From assembly GCA_030782805.1 (NCBI GenBank), contig JARJPL010000408.1, positions 1 to 64,000 of the forward strand: a stretch of DNA of 64,000 nucleotides. The letters are read 5' to 3'. The translations under genes were made by a program, and so were the position numbers. The stretch's first letter is position 1, and each line of letters begins with the position of its first letter. Positions 47,087 through 59,103 of the stretch are shown in pieces. The DNA comes from Aschersonia sp. MBC 622 (Eukaryota; Ascomycota; Sordariomycetes; Hypocreales; Clavicipitaceae). The notes below the pieces were generated by a model, which ran no database searches, was not told the origin of the DNA, and was given only the letters and a program-made list of their open reading frames with translations.

Positions 47087-48307
47087 GGTGAATCTGCCTA
47101 AGCAATGGTGAGACGGTACAAGAACTCAATAAAAAACTTTCTCTACATCAAGGAGTGAAGAAGAGAGAGAACATCAGTGTCTCCAGGAGTGGCCACCAGT
47201 TGTTTAAAAACTGGTTTACGTGTAAGCCACGAGCAAAGCAAGGGCCTTGCGATGAGAGCAATCTTAGGGCTCTCAGCTCGCAATGGCCTTTCAAGGCTGA
47301 TTCAGATCATCCAAGACGGCGTTCCAATTTCCTGATGTGTTGCTATTTTCGTCCTGGTGCTTTCTTCACAGCAGTAACATTTCCTCCCAATTCCACGCTA
47401 AGCCTTGCGCATGCCTCTCTTGTTGCAATTGGGCTTTCAGCTCCTCGCATTTCGACTCAATGGGGAAACAGAGACATCGTCTGCTCCAGACACATTGTGA
47501 CTTGAAATTGTCTCGAAGCACCAAAGATTCGTTACTGCCCCTTTGATTGTCTCTTGACCCAACTTATTCGGCTGAGCTCCAGGATGCAAACCATGCATAC
47601 GCCAAATTTGCACCTAATCTACAATGATTCACCTTTTGAACGATACCTGGCCCTTCTAGAACGTCGCGCTACCAGTTTACGGTAGCCACACTTTGGGATG
47701 AAGTAAAGTCTGACGCGAGGAAATCGGACTGATTGGCGACTAGTCTACCCATTTCTTCAATGAGATCCTCACGACAGAATCGTAGGGGCAAAATAGCTGT
47801 GATTTAGCCACGAGATTGCCAGTTTACAACTGATGGGAGCTCAAGCATTGAGACGAGAGCATATTGAAAGAAAAAAAAAAGATAATGATGTGTTCATTGC
47901 TCACGTCCAAAAAAGATGAAAAAACGAAAGAGAAGAAAGAAGACTTTTTGGCCATTCAAGGGAGAGACAATTATTGGCGCTCACAATGGCGCCACAGCTT
48001 ATCTCTGTGCCTTTCAGCAACTGTGGCTCAACATGCTCCCATGCGCCACACCAATCGTCACTAGCTCCAATTAATACCAAGCTATTTAAATATCTTGCTT
48101 CGACGTTTCCAGCTGCCATTCGACGTTAGCAACCGGAATTACGACAAGGCGTCGCGCGTCAATTAAGTCGACCGGATTTCGTTATTGTAGATCTTACCGG
48201 CCGTTCTTTAAGCTGGGCAGGGCGCCTGCCATGGCATAGGATTATCACTATCTGAGAGCACCAGATTTGAGCCATCGACGTCATGTCAATGGCGCCCGCG
48301 CGACAAT
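47087..48307. promoter_or_regulatory. Divergent intergenic region of the CFEM-like and MTC5 genes
   Basis: 1.2 kb between two divergent start codons. It must hold both promoters. No supported ORF or specific site is seen. Confidence 0.45.
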
Positions 48308-51300
48308 ATGCCTGCCCACGACAAAACAGTCGATGAAGCGAAGAAGGGGAGGATCATCAAGTCTGCCTTCGATAGTGAGAGCTTCGAAGCTGATGGCACA
48401 ATCCATGTGGACGGCCTTGTAGGCTCGGCGACAATCTCACCATCCGGTCGAGATATTGCTCTAGCATCGTGAGTGTTTAACTACGCGCTATATTGCACCT
48501 TCGCTAACCTTTTTAGCCCCGATGGCCTTGCAATAATTGATCTGGACTCTCCATACAATCCGCCTCGTCGACTCCGCAGTCCTGGAATGCCATGGCTCGT
48601 CGTGGATGTGCAATGGTCGCCCTTCGCGGCACGAGATTACTGGGTCGTCTCTACAGCCAACCACCGGGCCCTTGTATGGAATCTCAATATGAGAGAGGAC
48701 TCAAGCTCCGGTCCGATCGAACATTCTCTTCAGGGACATAGCCGAGCCATCACCGACGTCAACTTTTCTGCACACCACCCCGATCTTCTGGCGACTTGCT
48801 CAGTTGACGGCTCAGTTCACACGTGGGATCTGCGACGGCCCCGCCAACCGGTTCTCACATTCTACGATTGGTTCGCCGGCGCGACGCAGGTCAAATATAA
48901 CAGACAAGACTCCCACATCGTCGCGTCAGCGCACGACCGATGGCTCCATATATGGGATGAGCGAAAGGCGTCGAAGCCCCTACGCTCTATCACTGCACAC
49001 ACATCTAAGATCTATGGTATTGACTGGAACCGAACGAGAGCTACCGGAATTGTTACTTGCTCTTTGGATAAAAGCATCAAATTCTGGGACTATGAAACTG
49101 GAGGAGACGACCCGGAACACATCATCCGAACGGATTATCCTGTATGGCGAGCACGGCACACCCCCTTTGGCTGGGGCATTCTGGCCATGCCCCAAAATGA
49201 GCCAGGTGATCTCTTCTTATACGATCGCCTCTGGTCGGACGATTCTCCAATCGACACTTCGCCTGCGCCTGTGGCTATCTTTCCTGGCCACGGAGACCAC
49301 AAAGCCAAAGAATTCCTGTGGAGAAGCCGTGGTGGCGTTTCGGAAGCAGGTATGGACGAGCGCGAGTTCCAATTAGTATCATGGGGAACGGATAACGAGC
49401 TGCGATTACACTGTATCGACAATTCCACCCTTCGCTCCGTCAATCATGAAAAGGGGGGACCTGCAAGGAAAGGTCTCAAGATTACTCGGAAAGGCGCGAG
49501 CTATAGGACGTTCCGAGCGGTAGATGATGCACCAAACAAGGAGCGCATAACCGGAACAATGAGTGATCAAAGGATAACTGGAAATTCTCAGCAAAGAAGC
49601 ACCGTCAATGCCGGCTCTCGAGTAAATACACCCTTTGACCGCCACTCGCGGCCTGTTTGGCGCGGTCCTGCGATGAAAGCTAAGGTGTTTTCAAACAAAA
49701 GGTCTACAGACAGTCAATCAGCGATTGGGTGGATGAAAGGCATAACGATGAACAAGCGCAAGGCTTCAACAGATAACCTTCGTCGGCTTCAGTCCAAAGA
49801 CGGCATCATGTCTCATAGCTTTCCAGAGGACCAGTGGGGTGGACCTGATACCATCCAAGAAGAGCTGCTACGCGTCAGCACACAAATTCCCAAGGTCAAA
49901 TGGGACAACATCGACATGGACAGCTTGACATTCAATGCATCCTTGACAGGCCCGTGGGGCGTCGACGGTGACTCCATTTTCATCCAAATCCAAATTGCTG
50001 TTCCCACAGGATATCCAAAACACAAAGCGCCCAGATTCACCATTGAAAAGTCTTCATTCATGCCAGAAGAGACACACAGGAAATTGCATCGCGAAATACA
50101 CAAACTGGCGAATCAGTTCTTGCTGCGGAAGCAAAACTGTCTTGAAGTCGCATTTACCTATCTTCTCGGCGAAGTGGACCTGGAAACAAGCACCACGTTC
50201 TTCAAAAATGTGCGTGATCTGGACGATGACATGGATGGCCTGGCAGATGATAGTTCGAGTGAGGATGAGGATCCGGCAGCCGCCGGGTCGGCGTCAATGT
50301 CGCAAGAGCTTCCCCACGCCGGCGAGGTTGATACGACAATTGCTCCGCATGGTCGTGCAATAATGCCTCCGCCTCCTCGCACATGTGGCGCCCGGTTCTC
50401 TAACGATGGTAAGCTCATTTGCTTTTTTCCTACCAAGGAAGAGAAATTCCGAGCATTGTTCTCTTCTACCGGAGAAACCGTCAAAGACAGACCAAGAAAT
50501 GAGCCGTTCTTTGCTGGCTTTGGGCGTCTGTCGTATGACCAGAGTCCGCGTCAGCGGGACAATGTCGAGGAAGCGTCTGCTACTGATGATCAGTCAGCAG
50601 ACTCTGATTCAGATCGGTCATCCTCAGGATCCTCTTCCAGCGACTCAGAATCTACGTCTATCCATAATATGAATATGTGGTATCGTCCGAGTCGCCAGCC
50701 AAAAAAGGCATGGAGTGAAGACCGTTCGGTGAGATCTAGTGGCGCTGGCACTGGCACTGGAACAGGCACTGGCATTGGAACGGCTACCGGCACTGGAACA
50801 AGCCGGCGCCGCGTTTTCAAGGCACGTAACATCATATCAATCCATGATCTGCGTGCAGATCTGCCTGCAAAAAGAGAATTTGCTGAGGAATATGCTATTT
50901 TTGGAGACGGTGCAGATGTTTGCAACCACAATGCGCGGGTTGCTGAGAAATTCGGCTTTTCTGATCTTTCAAACATCTGGCTGTATCTGGCTCTCCTCCT
51001 ACACAAGGGCATACCACTAGAAGTCCTGAAAGGCAATGCAAAATGCGACTCGATCCTAGTCATCGCGCGAGATGTTATTTCACGAGTCGGCTATATTGAT
51101 AAGAATGCATCTGCAAATGCGTGGTCGCATGACAACGCTCTTTTTGGTAGAGTGAGATGGGGCCAGCATCCCTTGGCCAAGGATCTCATTGCCGATCTGT
51201 TTGATCATTTTGAGAGCATGGCTGACATTCAGATGCTAGCTATGCTTGCGTGCATTTTCAGCGAGGCGTCGACGAACGACGGCGTTGCATATGCTGAGTC

Positions 51301-52771
51301 AAATCTACCGAAGCAAGAGACACCCTTGCCGTTGAAAGCACCATCTTATTCTTTAGACTACTTCCCCGCAGATGCTACGTCATGGAATATCTATAGCAGG
51401 AGCTACACCAACTCTGCCATAACGACACCTGGGACACTACACACTCCGGTCAACTATGCTAGATCACAAGCATCAGACGATGGTACTTGGAACGCCGAGA
51501 CAGGACCGAACTCTTTTTCGTGTGGTGAAACACCGCCGCCAAAGAACAAAGTGTTTTTCAGCGACCAAGAAGCCGGAGCAATGCTCTCCAAGTCTCCAAA
51601 TTCGCGGCCAATCCAACATAAAGGCAACGCCGGATTTGCGTCGGCATTTGCTGCCAATCTGCCCCGCTCATTTACTGGAACAGCGACATCTTCATCGCCA
51701 CCTTCACAAGGAAAGAAGAAGTCTAGTCCAGCAGAGATGATGCAAAACAGCATCGCACCCCGCACGGGAAGTAGCGGTGGTGGGGGAACCATAGCCGTGA
51801 TTGGCTCCGGTGGCGGGAGGACATCTATGTCGGACGACGATGCTCAAACAGAGGACCTGACAGCGTTGGTTCCTACCCATGTCGCAGTAATTCTGGAGGA
51901 CCAGAGCATCTTTGACGACGATGGGTGGATGTCGCATCCACTACTTGACACGAGGCTGTCAGACCTGCATACTAACTACAGATACGCTTATGCGGAGCTG
52001 TTACAAATGTGGGAGCAACCATTGGCTCGTCTCGAGGTGATGAAGTTCAACATTTTGAAAGATGATGGATCGCCAAATGGACTTGGAGACTGTCAGTTCA
52101 GCGGCAATAACAGCAGTATGTTGCCAGGCAAGTCATCACCTCTTGTGATGGGCAAACAGGATAATTTGCAGGCTCTCCTGGCTTCAGGCCGCGGCCTGGA
52201 CATCATTGGCCTTTGTCGTGTCCATGAGACACAGCTAGAACCACTGCAGTACATTACCTCTGACCCCCGGGTTGGCGGCGCTGTTGGAACTTGCGATAGA
52301 TGTCAGCAACGCCAAGACAAACTTCTCTGCGTATACTGCACAGAGCCTGTCGACGCCTTGTTCCCAACCTGTCTTGCGTGCGGTTGCGCTAGCCACGAAG
52401 ACTGCCTGGGTGAATGGCATGCTGCCGGCGAAGAGTATTGCCCAGCAGGCGACGAGTGCAATTGTGTGGAAGAGGCGGCTAACGGACAAGTAGAATCCTG
52501 GGCGGCACTACAGGCAGCGATGCTCAAGGGCCGACAGACGGTGGGCCTTCTCCCAGATCCTGCGGTAGGGAGTGATGACGAGGAGGTGGAGGCTGTGCCA
52601 GAGAAACAGCCACGGGGATGGGCGCGTTTAGGTTTCGATGCAGCAGGGAGCAGCAAATCAAAGCTGCCAGGGACACCGCCTGTATCACTTGGATTTGGAC
52701 CGTTCAAGCGGACAGCCGGTTCGTGGTCACGAAACACGGGCCAGAAGCGTGGCGGTCGGCGGGGAGGCTAG
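48308..52771 (+). CDS. MTC5: SEA/GATOR2 complex subunit, WDR59/Mtc5-like
   Basis: WDR59-type scaffold of the SEA (GATOR2) complex on the vacuole, which controls TORC1 in response to amino acids. The exons are 48308..48468 and 48517..52771 (1471 aa). The 48-nt intron runs from GTGAGT through CTAAC to TTTTAG and rebuilds the first repeat across ASPDGLAIIDLD. WD40 repeats fill about residues 45-385 (HSRAITDVNFS, SVDGSVHTWDLRRP, HTSKIYGIDWN, SLDKSIKFWDYET). An RWD domain lies at about 495-610. A C-terminal RING-like zinc domain lies at about 1310-1375 (CDRCQQRQDKLLCVYC, then CGCASHEDC and CPAGDECNC). This WD40-RWD-RING order is diagnostic. The linker near residue 800 holds a Gly-Thr dipeptide run. 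Confidence 0.9.
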
Positions 52772-53244
52772 TTTTCTCTCGTTGGATAGACCATGTTTCT
52801 GCGTGCGCAATGTTTCGAAGGAGTAAGATGTTGCTTCTTGTGCATTATGAGCGACTTGTTTCGAAGCAGGCGTTGGCGAGCAGCATTGCCGCATATTGCC
52901 GTTGATGATAGTGTAACCGTAATTATATAATCCCATGCGAATATTTGCGTTTCGAATCATGTGCGTAGGAAGCATGGTGCACTGTGACCTCCGCAGCTTC
53001 CGTCCAAAACGCCACGAGAGATGTTGGTGGGGTGGGCAAAAAACCGTTGCCAAGACGAAGGCACCTGGGACGATCTATCACAAAAAGTACTGGCACCAAC
53101 ACAGTGTGGATGTTCTCACTTACACACAATCTCACATGTTTTGAGTCTGTTTCTTACCAGTGACAAAAGACAAGACCTTGCCCGGCTGGTTTCCTGATGT
53201 CTGTCTGATTTGATTATTGTTACAGTATTGGAAGACTATCCGCA
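52772..53244. other. Tandem intergenic region before HMBS
   Basis: It holds the terminator of the MTC5-like gene and the promoter of the porphobilinogen deaminase gene. Nothing else recognised. Confidence 0.45.
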
Positions 53245-54309
53245 ATGGCCAACTCGTCAGCAAAGCTCCCCGTCGTGCGTATTGGCACACGCCAATCCAT
53301 TCTGGCCAACATTCAAGCCGAAAGTGTTCGCGACGCTCTACAAAAGCATTTTCCAGACAGATCCTTTGAGGTCGACGCCATGCGTACTCTCGGTGATCGC
53401 GACAAGATCACGGCGCTATACAGCTTCGAGGGCAAGAACCTGTGGACATCTGAGCTTGAGGAGAAGCTGACAGCAGGCAAGGTTGATGTGATCGTTCACT
53501 GCCTCAAGGGTGCGCTTCCGCTCTCTCTTCTACTGCAAGCGCAAACCGCTGACGCTCATTCATCAGACATGCCGACAAATCTTCCCGACGACTATGAGCT
53601 GGCCGTCATCCCCGCCCGCGACGACGCCCGCGACGCCCTCATTGTCAAGGCGGGTCTGCCGTTCACGAGCCTGCAGACGCTACCCGAGGGAGCCGTCGTG
53701 GGCACTTCTTCAGTGCGGCGTGCCGCCCAGCTGCGCCGCCTGTACCCGCACCTACGCTTCGCGAATCTGCGCGGCAACGTCGACACGCGGCTCGCCAAGG
53801 TGGACAGACCCGACGGCGAGTACGCATGCATGATCATGTCGGCAGCGGGGCTGGAGCGCATGGGCTTGCAGAGCCGCATCAGCCAGCTTCTCGGCTCGCG
53901 CGACGGCGGCATCTACGCCGCCGTCGGCCAGGGCGCGCTGGGCCTCGAGATACGACGCGGAGACACGGCGACGCGGGCTCTGCTGCGACCCATGGCGGAC
54001 GAGCGGGCTACGCTGGCGTGTCTGGCGGAGCGCGCTCTGCTGCGGCGTCTCGAGGGCGGGTGCACGGTGCCGGTGGGCGCCGAGACGGAATGGGTCGCGG
54101 AGCACGGCGAGGGGGCACGCAAGCTGCGGCTTCGGGCGATTGTGGTGAGCCTCGACGGCAAGACGGCCGTGGATGATGCGCTGGAGCGGGTCGTCGAGAC
54201 AAATGACGATGCCGAGGCGTTGGGCTATGGTATGGCAGACGTTCTTGTCAAAGCTGGTGCTCGGGATATTCTGCAAGCTCTAATTGCGAACCGATCTCCA
54301 AAGGAGTAG
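53245..54309 (+). CDS. HEM3: Porphobilinogen deaminase (hydroxymethylbilane synthase)
   Basis: Third enzyme of heme synthesis; it condenses four porphobilinogen molecules to hydroxymethylbilane in the cytosol. The frame is open throughout, but 53510..53566 is a 57-nt in-frame intron (GTGCGC donor, TTCATCAG acceptor). The exons are 53245..53509 and 53567..54309 (335 aa). Splicing restores VHCLKDMPTNLPDD, the family signature. The aspartate of LKD (residue 89), equivalent to the catalytic Asp of the bacterial enzyme, has its codon split by this intron. RIGTRQSILA, VGTSSVRRAAQLRR, LRGNVDTRL and GGIYAAVGQGALGLE follow. The dipyrromethane cofactor cysteine lies in LEGGCTVPVG. The 3' half is noticeably GC-rich. 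Confidence 0.95.
   Translation: MANSSAKLPVVRIGTRQSILANIQAESVRDALQKHFPDRSFEVDAMRTLGDRDKITALYSFEGKNLWTSELEEKLTAGKVDVIVHCLKGALPLSLLLQAQTADAHSSDMPTNLPDDYELAVIPARDDARDALIVKAGLPFTSLQTLPEGAVVGTSSVRRAAQLRRLYPHLRFANLRGNVDTRLAKVDRPDGEYACMIMSAAGLERMGLQSRISQLLGSRDGGIYAAVGQGALGLEIRRGDTATRALLRPMADERATLACLAERALLRRLEGGCTVPVGAETEWVAEHGEGARKLRLRAIVVSLDGKTAVDDALERVVETNDDAEALGYGMADVLVKAGARDILQALIANRSPKE
53510..53566 (+). other. In-frame stop-free 57-nt intron splitting the catalytic Asp codon of HEM3
   Basis: It begins GTGCGC and ends CATCAG, with CTGAC upstream of the acceptor. Retention would keep the frame but separate HCLK from MPTNLP by extra residues and lose the family aspartate. Confidence 0.88.
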
Positions 54310-55176
54310 ACGTCTTTTCGTCTCACCTGCCTATTGATCGTGGCATGAGGGAGCAAATGTGTGTCTCTGAAATAGCCAGCGGCTCTACAAGCTGTCGAAG
54401 AAGTAGGTAATGTTTATTCGTGTTTATAGTAGTTTTCCAGGCGCTGCGCTGAGTCCCACAGTACATATGCAAAGGTAGGTGATGGGAAGCTTCAAGTATG
54501 GATGATGAATCCAAAGCCGCTTGCAAGATGATATTCCCGATTTCGATTGCCAACATAGAATCTTGGGAGAGAAGGTCAAGACACTTTCTTTCAGTCTGAT
54601 CATCTACCCCTTCATTTCCTTTCATCTTGCTGGGCCGGCAACTAAAAGTAGCTTTGCGGGTTTGTTGGCACCCAATGACGACGCAGTTGCAAGTACCTAC
54701 AAAAAGCCCGCCAACCGCCCACTGAGGGGTCATTTGGCCTTTGGCGATTGTCGCGAAACCCCCCACGCCACTTATTACCAGCGGCAACTTTCCCCTCCCG
54801 TCGTCGGTCCGCCAAGAGCTCCCCCAAGGCCTCGCTTATTAATTCCTCGCATTCTACCTCGTGAGCACAGCTTTCCACCGCAATCTACAGAACTTTCGCT
54901 TCTTGTCTACCAATAAAGCCCTGCAGCCGCAGCAACCGCAACCAGCTCTTCGAATTCAGCTGTCGCATGCCCCGCCTCGCCGTCACCTGCAGCTGACCAG
55001 TCCCTTTACGCGCGCCGCCGCCCAGCGACACATTATCCATTCTCTGCGAGCCCAAGTGCTTTGCTCCCAAACTTGCCTGTTACGACTCAAGATATCATCC
55101 AGGACAGAAACACAAGAGATACTATTGTTGAACGAGCCGCCTTTCCCACTCATACCACCTATACGAACCCGTGACC
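54310..55176. other. Tandem intergenic region and UBC13 promoter
   Basis: It holds the HEM3 3' region and then a pyrimidine-rich stretch (about 54780-55170), likely the promoter and 5' leader of the UBC13 gene. The ORFs here lack motifs. Confidence 0.45.
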
Positions 55177-55874
55177 ATGGCTCTGCCGAAGCGAATAATA
55201 AAAGAGACGGAGCGTCTCATGGCCGAACCGTACGTCAATGTTGGGCCTGAATCTTGGGAATGCTAGCGACCGCCGTTTTTCAATACTGATCGGTCAAATC
55301 TTTCCTCTGTCATTACAGTGTCCCCGGAATCAGCGCTATCCCGCACGAGGATAACCTGCGTTATTTTGACGTTGAAATCCACGGCCCTGCGCAATCACCC
55401 TACGAAGGTCCGTCCGTCCCGTCCCGCCTCGCAACGCCAGCGATGACCTCACATGCAATATGAGAAAATGCAAGACTGACGCGCAACGCTTCCGCAGGTG
55501 GCATTTTCAAGCTCGAGTTGTTTCTGCCCGAAGACTACCCCATGACACCCCCAAAGATCCGTTTCCTCACAAAAATCTTCCACCCCAACGTCGACAAGCT
55601 CGGTCGCATCTGTCTTGATGTTTTGAAAAGTACTTATCTCGCAAATCCAGAAGCGTCTTGTTGATATTACAAAGATCACTGACACATTTTCTTCAAAGAC
55701 AACTGGTCCCCGGCCTTGCAAATTAGAACAATTTTGCTGTCCATCCAGGCCCTTCTCGGCGCGCCCAACCCCGACGACCCTCTTGCTGCCGACGTCGCAA
55801 AGAGCTGGAAGGAGAACGAACAGGCCGCGATTGCCACGGCCAAGGAATGGACAACCAAGTATGCCAAGTCTTGA
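55177..55874 (+). CDS. UBC13: Ubiquitin-conjugating enzyme E2 N, Ubc13-type
   Basis: E2 enzyme that, with an Mms2-type partner, builds Lys63-linked ubiquitin chains in DNA damage tolerance. The exons are 55177..55229, 55319..55407, 55498..55629 and 55699..55874 (149 aa, full family length). The joins are all in frame, with GTACGT, GTCCGT and GTACTT donors and CAG or AAG acceptors. The N-terminus MALPKRIIKETERL and the VPGISA loop are those of Ubc13. HPN stands at 76-78 and the catalytic cysteine is Cys86 in GRICLDVL. The SPALQIRTILLSIQALLGAP stretch is the Ubc13 hallmark. Confidence 0.96.
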
Positions 55875-56243
55875 TACAATTCTAAAGCGTAGGGAGGGGG
55901 GAAGATAAGCTACCGTGTTACAGCATTTGAAGATCTTCGATAGTCTGGAGGGCATTGCATAGGAGCTTGCTTGTTGGGTTACGTTTAGGAATTCGCAATT
56001 ATGAACAATGATGAAAAAATTCAAAATATGTCTACACTCATCAACACTCACCTCGATCGTCGAACATGTAGGAGAGGTTGTCGCGGCTCTCGCCTGGAGC
56101 AGGCAAACAGGTCACATTGTCATGGTGAGCATCACTTGGGTCTAAGTAGAGACGTAGCCCTACCACTTTGATATATTGTATCTACAATGCTAGAGTACAC
56201 AAAGAAAAGCTGTAGGGTTGCAAAACCGGGCAGCGTAAGCTGA
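55875..56243. other. Convergent 3' intergenic region
   Basis: 369 bp between the ends of UBC13 (plus) and the ATP synthase d gene (minus). The 3' untranslated regions probably meet or overlap here. Confidence 0.5.
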
Positions 56244-57115
56244 TTATACAAGCGCAAGATCGCCAAACTTCTCCTATTTTGGGGGTCAGCACTGCGGTCA
56301 GTAACTCGCACGGGCAAGACAAGACGTACCTTGTAACCAGGGACCATCCACCGGCCCTTGGAGATGAGCTGAGTAGCCTTTTCGTCGATGGACTTTTCGG
56401 CAGCGGCAACTTCGTCCTGTTAAATATCTCATCAGCACCGATCCGGGCAATAACCACATGGGATCCACCATGATGAGCCCGGCGTAAACATACAACGGTG
56501 AGTTCCTCAAACGGACGGGCCTCCTCGATGTTCTTGAGAGTAGCGGCGAGATCCTTGAGTTCGAGGTCGACGGCCTGCTTGGTGGCCTCGGCGTTCTTGA
56601 CGGCCTCGACCTCAAAGGCGTCAATGGCCTTGAGCTGGCGGTTGACGTCGTAGGTGGCGGGCTTGAAGGCGGTAAAGCGCTTCTCGATCTCGTCGACGAC
56701 AGCCTGGTTCTTGAGGCTCGCGCGGTAGTGGGCGAAGTCGACCTTGGTAGCCTGCTCCGACAGAAGCTGCACCTTGCGGCGGGCGTCCTCGTTGCGCTTC
56801 TTGAAGGCCTGCAGCGAGGCGACCGTGTTGCCGCGGAGGCCCAGCGAGCTGGTCACCTTGGACCAGTCAAGCTTCAGAGCAGCGCTTCGCTATTGGGCAG
56901 TTAGCTCAAAACTGCCTGTCGTGTTTGACTTTTTCCCCCTTCCTGGCTTGCTCGGGTCGAGGGGGATTCGGCGGATCCACACGATCGGGGGTATTTCCTT
57001 TTGTCGTCGCGAGCCAGACGCCTTGCCGCGGAGGCTACATAGCTCGGATCGGGTTCGGAGTATAATTCGCGTACGGATCGCCTCAATTGGAGGGTTTTCG
57101 ACTTACCGTGGCCAT
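56244..57115 (-). CDS. ATP7: ATP synthase subunit d, mitochondrial
   Basis: Stator-stalk subunit of F1Fo-ATP synthase. The exons are complement(57107..57115), complement(56494..56889), complement(56330..56416) and complement(56244..56273), 173 aa, the usual length. The first exon is only nine bases (Met-Ala-Thr), and the last codes EKFGDLALV and the stop. All donors are GTANGT and acceptors TAG or CAG. The protein opens RSAALKLDWSKV, continues with SLQAFKKRNEDARRKV and a long helical region with DFAHYRASLKN, and ends with SKGRWMVPGYKEKFGDL, matching fungal subunit d throughout. Confidence 0.93.
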
Positions 57116-57596
57116 TTTGTCGTTGATTGTGAGGTTTCTCGGAGTGGAGAGGTATATGCTGGTCCAAGGTGTTGATGACTTTGCTACCGCCCCGAGCACC
57201 GCAGGAACGAAGCGCAAAAGTAACTAAATCACGTGACCGCATCGCGAATTGTCCCGAGCTTGGTCTGTCACAAATGGAAGCGCGCTACCCTTTTGATTTA
57301 TATCAAATGTCAATCAAATGTTAACCGTTCCCTTCGCGCAATTCTGTTGTCACTAAGCTGTCAATTCAATTGGTCATGCGCGTCAAAAGGGCACAATAAC
57401 ATGCAGACGAGTGCTTGTTCATTTGATTCCCATTTTAAGTAGATATCAGACCCATGCAAGGTGCCAATGTACATCTATACAGTGGCCAGTATATGCGTTT
57501 TACCGCATTGCCGACATATGAACAGCTTTTCCCATCCCATGTTCTCTTTTGTATGCTTTGAAGTAAAGACGAAAACGATTTTATAACACATCAAGG
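57116..57596. other. Tandem intergenic region between ATP7 promoter and EGD2 end
   Basis: It contains the promoter of ATP7 on the left, including a TCACGTGA palindrome, and the 3' region of EGD2. No gene. Confidence 0.45.
57229..57236. promoter_or_regulatory. TCACGTGA palindrome upstream of ATP7
   Basis: A perfect 8-bp palindrome about 115 bp before the ATP7 start codon. CACGTG is bound by bHLH factors such as Cbf1-type regulators in fungi; a role here is inferred from position only. Confidence 0.4.
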
Positions 57597-58379
57597 CTAG
57601 ATACTGAGAGCCATGATGGAATTGACAATGTCGTTGTCGTTTTCTTTGAGAGCTTTGATAGCCTTGTTACGGCTCACATTGGCCTGTGTCATGACCAGCT
57701 CGATATCTTTGTCCTCGATGCCCTCAGCATCGACCTCCTCGTCGTCATCCTCCTCTTCCTCCTCCTCCTTCTTAGCATCGCCGTCCTGGGCGTGGCTGTG
57801 GCCGGCGTGATCGTGACCGGCGTGCTCACCACCCTCAGCAGCCTGCTGAGCAGCCATCTGCTGGGCGGCGGCGGCCTGGGCGGTTGCGTTGATGTCCTCA
57901 ATCTTGGCCTCACCAAAGACACTGCAGGCGACCCTCTGTCAGCACTTCCGTCTCCTTTGCATGGCACTGTTTTGACAATGTAATCACCAGGAAACTCACA
58001 TGTAGGTGTTGCTATTGGGGGACTTGTAAACCTCGGGGTTGTTGATAACGAAGAGGATCTGTTTGCGTTGATTAGATTGTCTGATTCCGTCCATTCACAC
58101 TGCAGTTTGTGTTTGATTTCCAAAACTATATCACGGTAGACGTACATTCTTGGGGCGGCGGAGGGTGACACGAGTAATGCCAGGCACGCGGGTGAGGTGC
58201 AGCTTCTCGAGAGCCTTGCGGGCCTTCTTCTCGTTGCGGGAGTGAACAACGGCGGTTGAGCCGGCGGGCAGGTTAGCCTCACCCTCCTCGACGTCGGACT
58301 CGTCGCTGCTGTCGTTCTGGTCGACGGTGGGACGTTGGGTCTCGTCGTCGGGAAGCTCTTCGACTCTGGGGTTGGCCAT
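57597..58379 (-). CDS. EGD2: Nascent polypeptide-associated complex subunit alpha
   Basis: Alpha subunit of NAC, the ribosome-bound dimer that meets nascent chains at the exit tunnel. The exons are complement(58146..58379), complement(58000..58058) and complement(57597..57921), 205 aa. Donors are GTACG and GTGAG, and acceptors are CAG. The NAC domain spans about residues 45-112 (SRNEKKARKALEKLHL, ITRVTLRRPKNILFVINNP, VFGEAKIED). A His-rich patch (GHDHAGHSH) and an acidic run follow. The C-terminal UBA domain lies at about 165-205 (IELVMTQANVSRNKAIKAL). All parts are as expected for fungal Egd2. Confidence 0.95.
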
Positions 58380-59103
58380 TGTGACTGATGTGTACGCTGT
58401 TTCGGCCGGTTAGCAAGTCATTACATCCCCGCACCACCATGCATTTTGCTCCCAATCGAGTCTCATTCCCCTGGCTTCATCCATATAACAAATTGGCGCT
58501 ATTCCCGTAGTTGGGGCGGTGGCTACTCACAGATTCTTGTCAAATCCTATGGGTCGTGCTCAAGCTACGATTCACTGACGCCTGCGTTTTGTGAGGCCAA
58601 ATCCGCACAGCGAAATTCTAGGGTTTGGTGGTGGACTAACGCTAAGCCATATTCGGTAGTCCACCACTACCATCCTGGATTGCTGGGGAACGTCAGGGAA
58701 TGACGATACCATGCCAAATGAAATAAGGCAACAATTAGATAAATCCTTTCATTATACAGATTACGATTTACGATTTTAACGATTCCCAGTTCACTGCGCT
58801 GTGTACCCTTTTTTTCGTTCTTTTTTTTGTAATTCGTTTGAATCTCTGAACTTCCGTATTGACGCCGCTCATCCTTATCGATGAAATGTGACATACAGCC
58901 CTTCCAGAACGGGGATTGGGGGTTTATAAAAGAAAAACAGCAAGCAAATTCCGAATGCTGTCATGCTGCCGTGATGCGTTTGCCTATCCGGACTTTTCAT
59001 ACCGCAACCATCTATACCGTGAAATCCTCTCCTCGCGCGACCCAAAAATCATCCCTTGATCAAGACTCCAACGTTTCAATTGAGCTCAATGACGAATGGA
59101 TAA
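58380..59103. other. Tandem intergenic region, EGD2 promoter
   Basis: It holds the upstream region of EGD2 and the 3' region of RPL14. An AAACCCTAG element (minus strand) lies at 58618-58626. Nothing else recognised. Confidence 0.45.
58618..58626 (-). promoter_or_regulatory. Telo-box-like AAACCCTAG motif upstream of EGD2
   Basis: It lies about 240 bp before the EGD2 start, oriented toward it. Similar motifs occur in promoters of translation-related genes in several eukaryotes; function here is inferred. Confidence 0.3.

Noticed and set aside
48473..48516. Start of the MTC5-like gene inside the first intron
   Set aside because: The exon from 48308 with a GTGAGT-TTTTAG intron restores the missing first part of the WD40 region; the internal ATG is intronic.
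53752..54276. Minus-strand ORF opposite HEM3
   Set aside because: Antisense shadow of a GC-rich conserved coding region.
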